A DNA stretch of 64,000 nt from Actinopolyspora biskrensis (GCF_013408175.1 NZ_JACBYW010000002.1:372001-436000); one strand, 5' to 3'; positions 18,394 through 27,090 are shown, counted from the stretch's first letter. Notes: a model not told the origin generated them from the letters alone. Numbers and translations are program-made.

Positions 18394-18816
18394 GTGCCGA
18401 AACCGCCGGTTCCCGAACAGGTCAGCAAGTTGCTCTCCGCGGCCAACCCCTCCGTGATCACCACGGTGCGCTCGGACGGACAGCCGGTGTCGGTGGCCAC
18501 CTGGTACCTGTGGGAGGAGGGGAGCGTCCTGGTCAACATGGACCGGGGGCGAAAGCGCCTGGACTACATGAGGGCCGAACCCAGGGTGAGCCTGACGGTG
18601 CTGGCCTCCGGCAACTGGTACACCCACGTCAGCCTGCAGGGGCGTGTCGTCGAGCTGCTGGACGACCCGGAGCTCACGGACATAGACCGACTCGCCCGGC
18701 ACTACACCGGCGAGCGGTACCACATCCGCGATCGGCACCGGATCAGCGCGCGGATCGCGGTCGACCGCTGGCACGGCTGGGGAGCCGCGGAGAACACCGA
18801 CGTCGTTCACCACTGA
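18394..18816 (+). CDS. PPOX-class (F420/FMN) split-barrel protein
   Basis: A 140-residue protein of the pyridoxamine-5-phosphate-oxidase-like split barrel. The fold is indicated by PSVITTVRSDGQPVSVATWYLWEEGSVLVNMD read in short strands, then the KRLDYMRAEPRVSLTVL segment and LQGRVVELLDDPE. Actinobacterial members of this length mostly use deazaflavin F420. The GTG at 18394 has GGAAAGG about nine bases upstream. It is convergent with the ABC permease gene and divergent from lysR. Confidence 0.8.
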   Translation: MPKPPVPEQVSKLLSAANPSVITTVRSDGQPVSVATWYLWEEGSVLVNMDRGRKRLDYMRAEPRVSLTVLASGNWYTHVSLQGRVVELLDDPELTDIDRLARHYTGERYHIRDRHRISARIAVDRWHGWGAAENTDVVHH

Positions 18817-18880
18817 ACGCTGCCGGGGCCCGTGTCCCGGGAGGCGGGCTTCGCCGTCCCGTGCGCCCGCGGGGAGCGAG

Positions 18881-19786
18881 TCAGCTCGTGATGTCGCTTC
18901 GCTGGAAGCGCACGAGCGCGGCGGTGGTGAACACCGAGGCGTAGACGGTGGCCGACAACGCTCCGTTGGCCATGCTCGTCCAGTCGATCCGGGAGTCCAG
19001 CAGGTCCACCCACGCCGTGGCGTGGTGCGTGGGCAGCAGGAGCCGCAGCTCCCCCAGCCTGGAGATGTTGTCGAGGAGCTGGGAGAGCACCGAGATCCCC
19101 ACGCTCGCACCGACGGCGGCCAGCGGGTTGCTGGTGCTCACGCTGAAGAGCAGTGCCAGGCTCGCGACCCAGGTGAGGTGCACGGCGAGGTAACCGCAGA
19201 CGGCGGGGAGCACGAACGCGCTCCACGGCCCCGTCAGCACCCCGTTGTCCGGGGTGATCAGCGCACCCGTGCCGTACCAGGCCGTGCCCATGGCGAGTGC
19301 GGACAGAGCGAGCACGCACAGCCCCAGCCCGGACAGCAGCCCGGCAACAATGGCTTTCTGCCGCAGCAGCCGGTGTCGAGGTACCGGAATCGTGGCCAGG
19401 TAACGCAAGCTCGCCCACGAGGACTCGCTGGCCACGGCATCGCCGAAGAACAGCGCCACTGTCAGAACCAGCAGCAAGTGGGTGCACAGCAGCAGGGTGA
19501 AGACGGCGAAGTTCGACCCGTTGAGCACGGCGAGGTCGCCCAGGTCGGTGGCCCGTTGCCCGGGCCGCCCGTCCCCACCCAGCGCGAAAGCGGCTATCAG
19601 CAGCGCCGGAAGGGCGATGAGGCATCCCAGCACCACCCGGGTGCGCTTGCGGGACAACTGCCTGCGCAGCTCCACGTTCAGCGGCAACGTCCGGTTCGCG
19701 CGGTATCCGGGGGCGCTGCCGTCCGCCCCGGACGTGCGCCCGATCTCTTCCACGGCCTCCGGAGCGAGGTCCGACTTCCCCCGCAT
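18881..19786 (-). CDS. ABC-2 type transporter permease
   Basis: A 301-residue integral membrane protein with about six hydrophobic helices, the first at VVLGCLIALPALLIAAFAL after a basic N-terminus. It has the typical ABC-2 order of one helix, an extracytoplasmic segment, then a cluster. Its ATG overlaps the upstream stop codon by one base (TGATG), so it is coupled to the hydrolase-ATPase fusion, which supplies its ATPase. Substrate unknown. Confidence 0.85.
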   Translation of the reverse strand: MRGKSDLAPEAVEEIGRTSGADGSAPGYRANRTLPLNVELRRQLSRKRTRVVLGCLIALPALLIAAFALGGDGRPGQRATDLGDLAVLNGSNFAVFTLLLCTHLLLVLTVALFFGDAVASESSWASLRYLATIPVPRHRLLRQKAIVAGLLSGLGLCVLALSALAMGTAWYGTGALITPDNGVLTGPWSAFVLPAVCGYLAVHLTWVASLALLFSVSTSNPLAAVGASVGISVLSQLLDNISRLGELRLLLPTHHATAWVDLLDSRIDWTSMANGALSATVYASVFTTAALVRFQRSDITS

Positions 19787-22650
19787 CAGCGCTCCTCTCC
19801 GACGAGTTCCAGGAACGCGTCCTCGAGCTTGCGGTGAGGTCCCACACGGTTGATCGAGACCTCGGAGTTCACCAAGGCGTTAACAGCGAGCGCGGTCGGG
19901 TGACCGGCGAGTTCGGCGTAGACCGCATCGGAGCGGACCTCCACCTTGCCGATCCCCTCGATCCCCTCGAGCGTCCGCGCCGCGCGTTCGGGCTGGTCGA
20001 CGTGGAACGCGGTGACCGAATCCGCGGCGATCAGCTCCTCGGTCGTCCCCCCGGCCACGCGGCGCCCTTCACGGAGCACCACCACGTGGGTGCAGGTCTT
20101 TTCGACCTCGTCGAGCAGGTGGCTGGACAACAGCACCGAACGTCCCGTGCTCGCGTATTCGCGGATCACCTCGCGCATCCGCTGAGTGTGTGCCGGATCC
20201 AACGCGTTCATCGGCTCGTCGAGCACCAGCAGGTCGGGCATCCCCAGCATCGCCTGGGCCAGGGCGACGCGCTGTCGCATCCCCGGTCCGTAGGTGCGTG
20301 CCTTGTGGTTGGCGAACTCGCCGAGAGCGGCGATGCGCACGACCTCGTCCAGCCTGGCCTGCTCGAGGGGGCGTCCGGTGGCCTCCCAGTGACTGCGCAG
20401 GTTTTCCAGCCCCGTCAGGTGCGGCAACAGCCCGGGGGACTCCACCACGCCGCCCACACGGGACAGCACAGGGGCGCTCGGTGTGATTCCGTGTCCGAAT
20501 ATCCGGACCCGCCCCTCCTCGGCCCGGGTCAGTCCGAGGACGATGCGCAGCAGGGTGGTCTTTCCCGCGCCGTTCGGTCCGAGCAGTCCGACTATCTGTC
20601 CCGGTTCGACGCGCACGGACAGGTCCCGTACGGCATCGGGGCTGCGCGGGTAGGACTTGCCGACCCCCTCCACGGACAGGGGGACGTGTGTGAGCTCCGG
20701 CTCGGGTGGTCGCCTGCGTGAACGTTCGAACCGGATCGCCAGTACCGTACCGGCGATGATCAGAATCGTGAACGTGCCGATCCCGATCAGAGCCCCGTAG
20801 GGAGGTGATGTCTCCTCCACGGGTTCCGCGGGCACCGAGGGCAGTGAAATCGTGTTCCTGCCTGCTGGTGCGACCCGGTGGACGGCTGCCTCCTCGGGGG
20901 AGGAGTAGGCCGCGTCCGTCGTGCTCAGCCGTAGTCGTAACCGGTGACCGCTCTTGAGGGTGTGCACCGTCGGGGGTAACGCGACATCGACAGTGCCCGG
21001 CGCGCCGTTCTCGGCGAGATCGGTCACGCGGATGGCGGCACTGCTCCCGCCGAGAGGTGTTCGTGAGCCGTCCGGTCCGACGTCGAGGAGCCGGGCGAAG
21101 AGCACGGCGGTGTCGTCGCCGGGTTGACCCGGTACGGAGGTCACCGACAGCTCGGTCTGCGGAACTCCCGTTATGCGCACGTCCTGCTCCGAGCGCCGGC
21201 TCTCGAAAACGGCCGTCTGCGCCGCGGGCCGTTCGTCCCCCTCCGGGCTCGGGGTGTTCGGGGGGGAGGTGGCCACTCCGGAGGACGCGCCGTCTTCCTC
21301 GGCCGAGTCGTTGTTCCGCGGGGCGGGGGGCGAGTTGGCGCTGCCGCCGGGAGGGTTGATCACTTTCGTCGCTCCTCCCCGGAGCGGGAGGGCGAAGCGT
21401 GGCACGGACTTCTCCTCGAGCCCCGGGTAGCGTTCGGCCACCAGAGTGCTCCGCTCCGTTTCGGAGCCCTCGTCGGTCTTCTCGGCCAGTTGGTACGAGA
21501 ACGAGGCCGTGGGGCGATCACCGCGGGCTCCGCCGGCTTCGTGCAGATGGCGGGAGAACCAGTCCCCGACCTGTTCCCAGACCGATGGGGGGAATCCCCG
21601 GCCCGCGCGCTCGTCGACCCAGAGCATCTTCACCGTGCCGCCCGCCGCGGTGATCTGCCGTGCGTTCGCGTCGGCCTGTTCGAGCCCGAACAGGGCGTTG
21701 TCCTGGCGCTGGACCAGCAGCGTCGGTACGTCTATGTTGTCCGTGACGCTCGAGGGGGAGGCCGCTGCGAGCATCCGTGACGTACTTTCGCCCGCTTCTC
21801 CGGTCCTGGCCAGTTCCGTGTAGGCCCTGCAGAGCTGTTCGACGAAGTTCTCGCACGTCAGTGGTTCGTCGCCCGGCGCCGTGCTCGGAGGAGGCGCCGT
21901 GGAGCTCGACGATGTCGTGCTCGGGGGGGAAGTGGATCCGGAGGTCGGGTCCCCCGTGGCCATCTCGAACAGCTTGCGAGCCCAGAGGTGTCTGAACACC
22001 CCCGGAACGCCCTCGGCTCCGTGCGCGGCGGTCGAGGCCGGGATCGGGTTCCTCGAGGCCGCGTTCGGCAGCATCGTTTCGGAGAGGTCGTTGTAGGTCG
22101 CCATCGGAGCTATGGCGTCGACTCGCGGGTCGCTTCCGGCCAGCAGCATGCTCAGCGCGCCGCCGTAGGAGGTCCCGCCGACGCCGACCAGCGGATCTCC
22201 CTCGTCCTGAGTGGCGATCTCGGGTTGCCTGGCCATCCAGTCCAGCAGCTGCCGCGCGTCGGTGACCTCGTAGTCCGGAGAGTTCAAAGCGATCTTTCCC
22301 GTGCTGTCCCCGAACCCGCGCGAGGAGTACGTCAGCACGGTGAACCCCCGGGCGGCGAGTCTTCGGGCCGGGCCGGCGAGGTCCGATTCGTCCCCGGTGA
22401 AGCCGTGCGCCAGCACCACGGCCGGGGCCGGGGTGGAGGAGGGGACGAACAGCGTGAGGTCCAGTTGGACACGCTGCTGCCGTTGTGGTCCGTCCAGTAC
22501 GTCGATCTGCGCGTGGCGCGCGCTGATGCGCGGCGGCTGTCGAACCGATTCGTCGTCCGAGGACCACAGGGCCGTTCCGGCCACGATCAGGGCGATCAGG
22601 ACGACCGAGAGCAGCGTGAAGCTCGGAGCATGCCGACGGGACGGAAACAC
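19786..22650 (-). CDS. Alpha/beta hydrolase-ABC ATPase fusion protein
   Basis: A 954-residue fusion. Residues 12-29 form a signal-anchor helix. Residues of about 45-380 are an S15/CocE-like alpha/beta hydrolase with nucleophile motif GGTSYGG and candidate Asp in VQRQDNALF; no His is present at the usual place (LWVDERAGRGF), so the triad may be incomplete. A CocE-type C-terminal beta domain follows, then a transmembrane helix at about 625-647, then a cytoplasmic ABC ATPase with Walker A GPNGAGKTT, signature YGPGMRQRVALAQ, Walker B LLVLDEPMNALD and the H-loop SSHLL. The hydrolase would face outside and the ATPase inside. The start is GTG; TAGGGT seven bases upstream suggests a leaderless mRNA. 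Confidence 0.88.
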   Translation of the reverse strand: MFPSRRHAPSFTLLSVVLIALIVAGTALWSSDDESVRQPPRISARHAQIDVLDGPQRQQRVQLDLTLFVPSSTPAPAVVLAHGFTGDESDLAGPARRLAARGFTVLTYSSRGFGDSTGKIALNSPDYEVTDARQLLDWMARQPEIATQDEGDPLVGVGGTSYGGALSMLLAGSDPRVDAIAPMATYNDLSETMLPNAASRNPIPASTAAHGAEGVPGVFRHLWARKLFEMATGDPTSGSTSPPSTTSSSSTAPPPSTAPGDEPLTCENFVEQLCRAYTELARTGEAGESTSRMLAAASPSSVTDNIDVPTLLVQRQDNALFGLEQADANARQITAAGGTVKMLWVDERAGRGFPPSVWEQVGDWFSRHLHEAGGARGDRPTASFSYQLAEKTDEGSETERSTLVAERYPGLEEKSVPRFALPLRGGATKVINPPGGSANSPPAPRNNDSAEEDGASSGVATSPPNTPSPEGDERPAAQTAVFESRRSEQDVRITGVPQTELSVTSVPGQPGDDTAVLFARLLDVGPDGSRTPLGGSSAAIRVTDLAENGAPGTVDVALPPTVHTLKSGHRLRLRLSTTDAAYSSPEEAAVHRVAPAGRNTISLPSVPAEPVEETSPPYGALIGIGTFTILIIAGTVLAIRFERSRRRPPEPELTHVPLSVEGVGKSYPRSPDAVRDLSVRVEPGQIVGLLGPNGAGKTTLLRIVLGLTRAEEGRVRIFGHGITPSAPVLSRVGGVVESPGLLPHLTGLENLRSHWEATGRPLEQARLDEVVRIAALGEFANHKARTYGPGMRQRVALAQAMLGMPDLLVLDEPMNALDPAHTQRMREVIREYASTGRSVLLSSHLLDEVEKTCTHVVVLREGRRVAGGTTEELIAADSVTAFHVDQPERAARTLEGIEGIGKVEVRSDAVYAELAGHPTALAVNALVNSEVSINRVGPHRKLEDAFLELVGEER

Positions 22651-22804
22651 GCGAACGACCCTAGGGCAACAGGGGCGTCGGTGGGACTCCGAGAACCCGG
22701 TAGGTGCGAAGACGCTACGAATTAGATACAGCGCCGAAATCGCATCGCTATCGGAGTGTCCCGATCACTGCTCCCACGGCCCATTTAACCACTCGGTGGT
22801 GATG

Positions 22805-22832
22805 TTGGCTACATGAAAATTGTTCGTATCAT
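22805..22832 (+). promoter_or_regulatory. Predicted terC promoter
   Basis: TTGGCT (22805-22810) and TATCAT (22827-22832) are separated by 16 bp. An inverted repeat ACATGA/TCATGT (22811-22816 and 22829-22834) spans the spacer and could be a repressor site. The transcript would begin near 22839 and carry a leader of about 300 nt that includes the riboswitch. Confidence 0.5.
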
Positions 22833-22984
22833 GTGTCCCGTGTCCGGACGGCGCGGACGCTTGCCGCTCCGGTGCGGAAGCCTCACCTTCCCCGAGTAGC
22901 AGTTCGCGCGTACCTGTGTCCGCCCGTGGTGCCGACCGCCACACCCGCTTGCCCGCCGCCCGCGCGCATGAGTGAGAATCTCGA

Positions 22985-23131
22985 GGAGGTTGTGGAGGGG
23001 AGTATTCCTACACGACGGCATCGTCATCACGGACCGACGACGCGCGTTGCGCTGAATCGTGCCCGGTGCCGTCGGCCGGTTCGACCGGTGGGAGAGACCT
23101 CCGGTCCTTGGCAATGCCCTGTACCGGAGGT
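22985..23131 (+). ncRNA. yybP-ykoY (manganese) riboswitch upstream of terC
   Basis: The region holds the conserved blocks of the yybP-ykoY aptamer in order: GGGGAGTA (22997-23004), TCGTCA (23021-23026) and GACCT (23096-23100). Stem P1 can form between GGAGG (22994-22998) and CCTCC (23098-23102). The 3' strand also lies in ACCTCCGGT (23097-23105), a perfect nine-base complement of ACCGGAGGT (23123-23131), which contains the terC ribosome-binding site. The two pairings exclude each other, so Mn2+ binding should free the site and switch terC translation on. The class is known to sense Mn2+ and to control TerC/Alx-type exporters. The first part of the gap before it (22651-22984) contains only the promoter and no gene. 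Confidence 0.85.
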
Positions 23132-23136
23132 GGTCG

Positions 23137-24153
23137 ATGCGTATCGGAACGCAAGTGCTCGCTCAGGCTGCGGAGCGGAATCAGCAGGAAACGCTGGGTG
23201 TTCCTTGGTGGGTCTGGCTGGCGACCCTGGGCGGCCTGGTCCTGCTGCTGTTGTTGGATCTGGTCATCGTCGACAGGAAGCCCCACGAAGTGGGGATGGC
23301 GGAAGCCGCCCGCTGGGTGATTTTCTACGTGTGCTGCGCGCTTCTGTTCGGGGTCGGGGTCTGGCTGCTGGGCGGTCACGAATTCGCCGTGCAGTATTTC
23401 ACGGGTTATGTCGTTGAATACTCGTTGAGCGTGGACAACTTGTTCATCTTCATGGTGATCATGTCCAGCTTCGCGGTTCCCTCCATTCACCAGCACCGCG
23501 TGCTGCTGATCGGTATCGTCCTCGCGTTGATTTTCCGCGGGTTCTTCATCGCGGTCGGAGCGCAACTGATCGCGAGGTTCGTCTGGGTGTTCTTCGTCTT
23601 CGGTGCTTTCCTGCTCTGGACGGCGGTGAACATGCTCCGGAACAAGGAGGAGAGCGAGGACCCCGAGAACGCCGTGGTGCGCTGGGTGCGCAAGGCCTAC
23701 CCGGTTACCGAGCGTTTCCACGGCACGAAGATGTCGGTGAAGATCGACGGCAAGCGGTGGCTGACCCCGATGTTCGTCGTCATCGTCGCCATCGGGAGCT
23801 CCGACGTGATGTTCGCGGTGGACTCCATTCCGGCGATCTTCGGAATCACCAAGGAATCCTTCCTGGTGTTCACGGCCAATGCTTTCGCCCTGATGGGTTT
23901 GCGCCAGTTGTACTTCCTGCTGGGAAATCTCGTCGACCGGCTCGTTTATCTGTCCGCCGGTCTTGCGGTGATTCTGGCCTTCATCGGTTTCAAGCTGATC
24001 GTGCACGCCCTGCACGAGTACGGCTGGGTGCCCGAGTGGCTCGAGATCGGGAACTTCCTCTCACTCGGTGTCATAGTTTCCGTTCTGCTGGTGACCGCGC
24101 TGGCGAGCTTGCTGAGGTCCCGCGGGGAACAGCACTCCAAGGAGCGGGCCTGA
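23137..24153 (+). CDS. TerC/Alx-family integral membrane protein (Mn2+ export)
   Basis: A 338-residue membrane protein with about nine helices. The family's acidic intramembrane motifs are present: EYSLSVDNLFIFM and SSDVMFAVDSIPAIFGIT, whose Asp residues are thought to bind metal. TerC/Alx proteins export Mn2+ and protect against manganese stress or help metalate secreted proteins. The ATG at 23137 has GGAGG six bases upstream, and this site is sequestered by the riboswitch. An in-frame opening 26 codons upstream would run through the riboswitch and is rejected. A terminator follows. Confidence 0.92.
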   Translation: MRIGTQVLAQAAERNQQETLGVPWWVWLATLGGLVLLLLLDLVIVDRKPHEVGMAEAARWVIFYVCCALLFGVGVWLLGGHEFAVQYFTGYVVEYSLSVDNLFIFMVIMSSFAVPSIHQHRVLLIGIVLALIFRGFFIAVGAQLIARFVWVFFVFGAFLLWTAVNMLRNKEESEDPENAVVRWVRKAYPVTERFHGTKMSVKIDGKRWLTPMFVVIVAIGSSDVMFAVDSIPAIFGITKESFLVFTANAFALMGLRQLYFLLGNLVDRLVYLSAGLAVILAFIGFKLIVHALHEYGWVPEWLEIGNFLSLGVIVSVLLVTALASLLRSRGEQHSKERA

Positions 24154-24170
24154 CCACCTGATCGCGTTCT

Positions 24171-24216
24171 CCGGTTCTCCGTCGTCGCCCGCACGGCGAG
24201 TGCGACGGAGAACCGG
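24171..24216 (+). terminator. Hairpin after terC
   Basis: A perfect 14 bp inverted repeat (24171-24184 and 24203-24216) with an 18-base loop starts 18 bp after the terC stop. No T-tract follows, so termination strength is uncertain. The rest of the gap to 24478 is GC-rich, with a second weaker repeat (GGGACGG/CCGTCCC) and no recognisable gene. Confidence 0.6.
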
Positions 24217-24478
24217 GGACGGGGATTCCGGGAGCGGGTGCTCCCACCGGAGTTTTCCGTCCCCCCGCCGTGGGTGCTCGCTCGGCGGAACCACCCGCGG
24301 TCTCGTGGGTGGGCCCGGCATCGGGTAGCGGTTCGTCGGGGCCGTCCTCGCGGGAGCACCGCGGGAGAACCCGCGGCGGTGCCGACGACCAGGGTGTGCC
24401 CCGGCGCTGCCCGCTCCGGTGGAAGAACCCCGTCCCACCGACAACTCGACCGGGAGACCTCGGTCAGCTGCCGAGCCG

Positions 24479-25135
24479 TCAGCTGAGCATCGTGTAGCTG
24501 AGCTCCTTGCACACCCGGCCGAGCGGAAGATCGAGCCCGGGGTTCTCGAGCGGGAGCAGCAGGTCCGGCGAGTCCGGTAGCACCGTTCCGGCCGGGGGGT
24601 CCCACAAACACACCGAGGGATGTCCGGCGTCCATGGAGGAGCGGTACCAGAGACCGTCCAGTTCGGGGTAGGCAGCCCGGATGCAACGTGCCCAGGCCTG
24701 GGTGCGCTCCTTCGTGCCGTTGCTGATCGCCTGGGAGGCGCCGGCCCTGGTGGGCCAGAGCCCGGACAGGTCCAGCAGCCGTACCGTGCGGCGTGGCCGG
24801 AAGATCACGAGCTGCGGGGCGCGCGTTTTGCGATCCACAGTGGAGGTGGCCTGGAACACTTCGGCTATGCAAGTGCGTACGGAGAGGGAGAAGTACAGCA
24901 CGCCGTGTTCCCTGGTCACGGCGGGACCGCCCTGCGGGGTGGGCGGGTGTGGGTCGAATCTCGCGTGCGGAAGCGGGCCGGCGTAGCGAAAACTGTCCCA
25001 CTGCTGGGGGTGGTTACCACCGGAGGTGAAGACCCTGACGAGTCTCGTGCCGGCCGGAAGCGCTACGACGTCCTCGGTCCGCCGGAGCATGGCCTGCAGT
25101 GCAGCGGGAGCGGGTGGCTGGGGGAGCCGGGCCAT
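24479..25135 (-). CDS. RES-domain toxin (NAD+-degrading family)
   Basis: A 218-residue RES-domain protein. The residues expected around the NAD pocket are present: the Arg of RLVRVF, the FRYAGPLPHARFDPH segment and the acidic residue of GVLYFSLSVRTCIAEVF. Characterised RES toxins such as MbcT of Mycobacterium tuberculosis and Xre-RES pairs phosphorolyse or hydrolyse NAD+ and stop growth. The gene lies 24 bp downstream of a DNA-binding partner, in the usual antitoxin-toxin order. It is longer than MbcT-like toxins at the C-terminus. Confidence 0.82.
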   Translation of the reverse strand: MARLPQPPAPAALQAMLRRTEDVVALPAGTRLVRVFTSGGNHPQQWDSFRYAGPLPHARFDPHPPTPQGGPAVTREHGVLYFSLSVRTCIAEVFQATSTVDRKTRAPQLVIFRPRRTVRLLDLSGLWPTRAGASQAISNGTKERTQAWARCIRAAYPELDGLWYRSSMDAGHPSVCLWDPPAGTVLPDSPDLLLPLENPGLDLPLGRVCKELSYTMLS

Positions 25136-25159
25136 CTGTGGTCCTGTCTCCGTCGGCGA

Positions 25160-25744
25160 CTACGCGGGAGTTCCGATGACCGAGGCGAGTTCGGCCACTC
25201 GCTGTGGATTGCCGTAGGCCATCAGCCACTCCCGCGGACTCACGGGCCGGTCTCCCAGTTCCAGGTCCTCCTGGGGGGTCGTCATGAAATTGGCCAGAAC
25301 CAGAGCGGGCTGATCACTGGGCATCGCGGCCAGCACCGTCTCCAGGCCGGGCAGCACGTCGTCATCGGTGAACTGCCAGGCGGGGAGCCGCCACCCTCCG
25401 CGGTCCTTCCATCCGATCAGTCTGCGCGAGGCCACGCGGTGCCGGATGCGGCTGCCGTCCACGCCGACGCGTTCGGCGGCCTGCCCCACCGAGAGCGCCG
25501 TGTCGCGCAGTACCGTCTGCTCCGCGACGGAGCGCGCTCTGGGGTCGGCCTCGTCCTCGCCGAGCGGACTCAGATCCAGCCCCGTCTCGGTCAGCGCGAC
25601 CCGTTCGGACTCGTCGAAGTGCGCGCCGGGGTCGGCCTGGGCGGGAGTGAGCCGTTTGGCCGCGTCCTCGACCAGCGTGAGGAATTCGTGCGCGGTCACC
25701 TTCAAACCGGCTCTCGCCAGCACGGTCTCCAGCGCGACTGTCAT
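25160..25744 (-). CDS. Putative antitoxin of the RES pair, with helix-turn-helix
   Basis: A 194-residue protein. Residues of about 83-120 form an excisionase/MerR-like helix-turn-helix (TALSVGQAAERVGVD, then RIRHRVASRRLIGWKDRGGW, a wing-like hairpin). The C-terminal part (VLANFMTTPQEDLELGDRPVS then PREWLMAYGNPQRVAELA) resembles the segment that contacts the toxin in MbcA-like antitoxins. It precedes the RES gene by 24 bp. It probably neutralises the toxin and represses the operon. The N-terminal 80 residues are of unknown function. Confidence 0.7.
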   Translation of the reverse strand: MTVALETVLARAGLKVTAHEFLTLVEDAAKRLTPAQADPGAHFDESERVALTETGLDLSPLGEDEADPRARSVAEQTVLRDTALSVGQAAERVGVDGSRIRHRVASRRLIGWKDRGGWRLPAWQFTDDDVLPGLETVLAAMPSDQPALVLANFMTTPQEDLELGDRPVSPREWLMAYGNPQRVAELASVIGTPA

Positions 25745-25920
25745 GCTTCCAGCCTAACGCTTTTCCCGGGCCCGTGTGCGCCGTTGTGCGAACTGTGTCA
25801 TGATTATCACATAACGTGTTCATTCCAGCGCGTTGCGTGATTGAGGGAAAGTGGACAACTTCCCACGAATCGTGTGGTGAAGTCGTCCACTTTCAACCGG
25901 ATGGGACGCCTCGCGGGGTG

Positions 25921-26949
25921 TCAGCTGCTCGGCAACGTGTCCAGGTGATCGGCAACGGTCCGGGAGAAGCTCCTCCCGTTGCTGACGTCCCAGTTGATCG
26001 ACCACGTCATGACTCCGCTGACGGAGGGGTACGTCTCCCCGGGGGAGAAGTCGCCGCAGTTGGTGTTCTCGGCCAGGCAGTCCAGCGCGTCGGTGACCAC
26101 GGAGGGGTCGACGTACCCGCTTCCCGCGGCGGAGGGCGATGCGGGCAGGCCGAGCGAGATCTGGTCCGCTCGCAACGTGTCGAGCAGGTTGCAGGCCTGG
26201 GCGGTGATGAAGTCGACGGATCCCTGGCTGTGGACGTTGCCGTCGCAGCCGAACATCGAGCCGGAGTTGTAGTACTGGGTGTGCACCACGGTGATGATGT
26301 CGCTGAGATTGTTGATCAGCGGCATGTACGACCCGTCCGGCTGCACGTACAGCGTCTGCGGGGCCATGGTCAGGATGAAGTCCTGGCCGAAGTGCTGACG
26401 CAGCTGCCTGGTCGCGCTGGTCATCCCGGCCGTGTCGAAGGTGCTTTCCAGATCGATGTCCAGGCCGTCCAGGTCGTAGTTCTCGATGATTCCGATCATC
26501 GAGTCCACGAAGTTGTTCACGCGTTGCTCGGTGCTCAGGTCGACCGAGCCCTTGGCTCCGCCTATCGACATCACGAAATCCGTTCCTTGGGATTTCTTGG
26601 TCGCGATGTCCGACTTGAGCTGGGCGTCGGTGTAACCGCCGAGGGCGTTGGACAGGTCGGAGTCCACATTGAACTTGACCGCCCCGGGGCGCGTCGGGTC
26701 GCTCTGGGCGAACGCGAGCGCGACCAGGTCGTAATCGGAGGGGACGTCGCTCATGCGTAACGGTTCGGCGTTGTTGACGAAGTTCTGCCAGTAGCCGGTG
26801 AGCTGGTGTTCGGGCAGGGCGGAACTCCCGATCGCCGTGCTCTCGGGGGCGTCGTGCTCGGGGGCGGTGGCCGCAGTCGCCGGTGTCGCGGCGAACGCCA
26901 GCGGAAGGGCGGCCGCTGCCAGGGCGGCTGTGATTCGGCGAAGGCGCAT
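25921..26949 (-). CDS. Secreted chitinase, glycoside hydrolase family 18
   Basis: A 342-residue GH18 enzyme. Residues 1 to about 29 are a Sec signal peptide ending ATPATA-A. The catalytic signature DGLDIDLE (DxxDxDxE, Glu as proton donor) is exact, and the substrate-side motifs MSIGGAKG and MTWSINWD are present. No carbohydrate-binding module is seen. It would release chitobiose from chitin outside the cell. The ATG at 26949 has GGAGG five bases upstream; a longer reading adds 28 residues that do not look like a signal peptide. A DasR-type operator lies 35-50 bp upstream, so induction by amino sugars is expected. Confidence 0.92.
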   Translation of the reverse strand: MRLRRITAALAAAALPLAFAATPATAATAPEHDAPESTAIGSSALPEHQLTGYWQNFVNNAEPLRMSDVPSDYDLVALAFAQSDPTRPGAVKFNVDSDLSNALGGYTDAQLKSDIATKKSQGTDFVMSIGGAKGSVDLSTEQRVNNFVDSMIGIIENYDLDGLDIDLESTFDTAGMTSATRQLRQHFGQDFILTMAPQTLYVQPDGSYMPLINNLSDIITVVHTQYYNSGSMFGCDGNVHSQGSVDFITAQACNLLDTLRADQISLGLPASPSAAGSGYVDPSVVTDALDCLAENTNCGDFSPGETYPSVSGVMTWSINWDVSNGRSFSRTVADHLDTLPSS

Positions 26950-26983
26950 CGGTACCTCCGTGATCGCTTTTTGAGACACCCAA

Positions 26984-26999
26984 AGTGGACTAGACCAGT
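26984..26999 (-). promoter_or_regulatory. DasR-responsive element upstream of the chitinase gene
   Basis: On the minus strand the site reads ACTGGTCTAGTCCACT, 15 of 16 bases like the dre palindrome bound by DasR, the GntR regulator of chitin and N-acetylglucosamine use in Streptomyces. It is placed for repression near the promoter. Confidence 0.75.
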
Positions 27000-27076
27000 A
27001 ATCGTGGTCAAGGGGGCGACGTGTTTTGGTCATCGCACGGGTTGACGTCCGCCGGTCGAATCAGTTGACTGTCCGT

Positions 27077-27090
27077 ACCGACTGGTCGGT
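27077..27090. promoter_or_regulatory. TetR-type operator, site A (acyl-CoA synthetase operon)
   Basis: ACCGAC-TG-GTCGGT lies 17 bp before the acyl-CoA synthetase ATG and just after a TTGACT -35 (27065-27070), so bound repressor would block the promoter. The same palindrome recurs at 30555, 31318 and, with one mismatch, 35998. Confidence 0.8.

Noticed and set aside
22809-23114. A small open frame (101 codons) on the minus strand upstream of terC
   Set aside because: It lies across the riboswitch, has no recognisable domain or ribosome-binding site, and is Arg/Pro-rich as shadows are.
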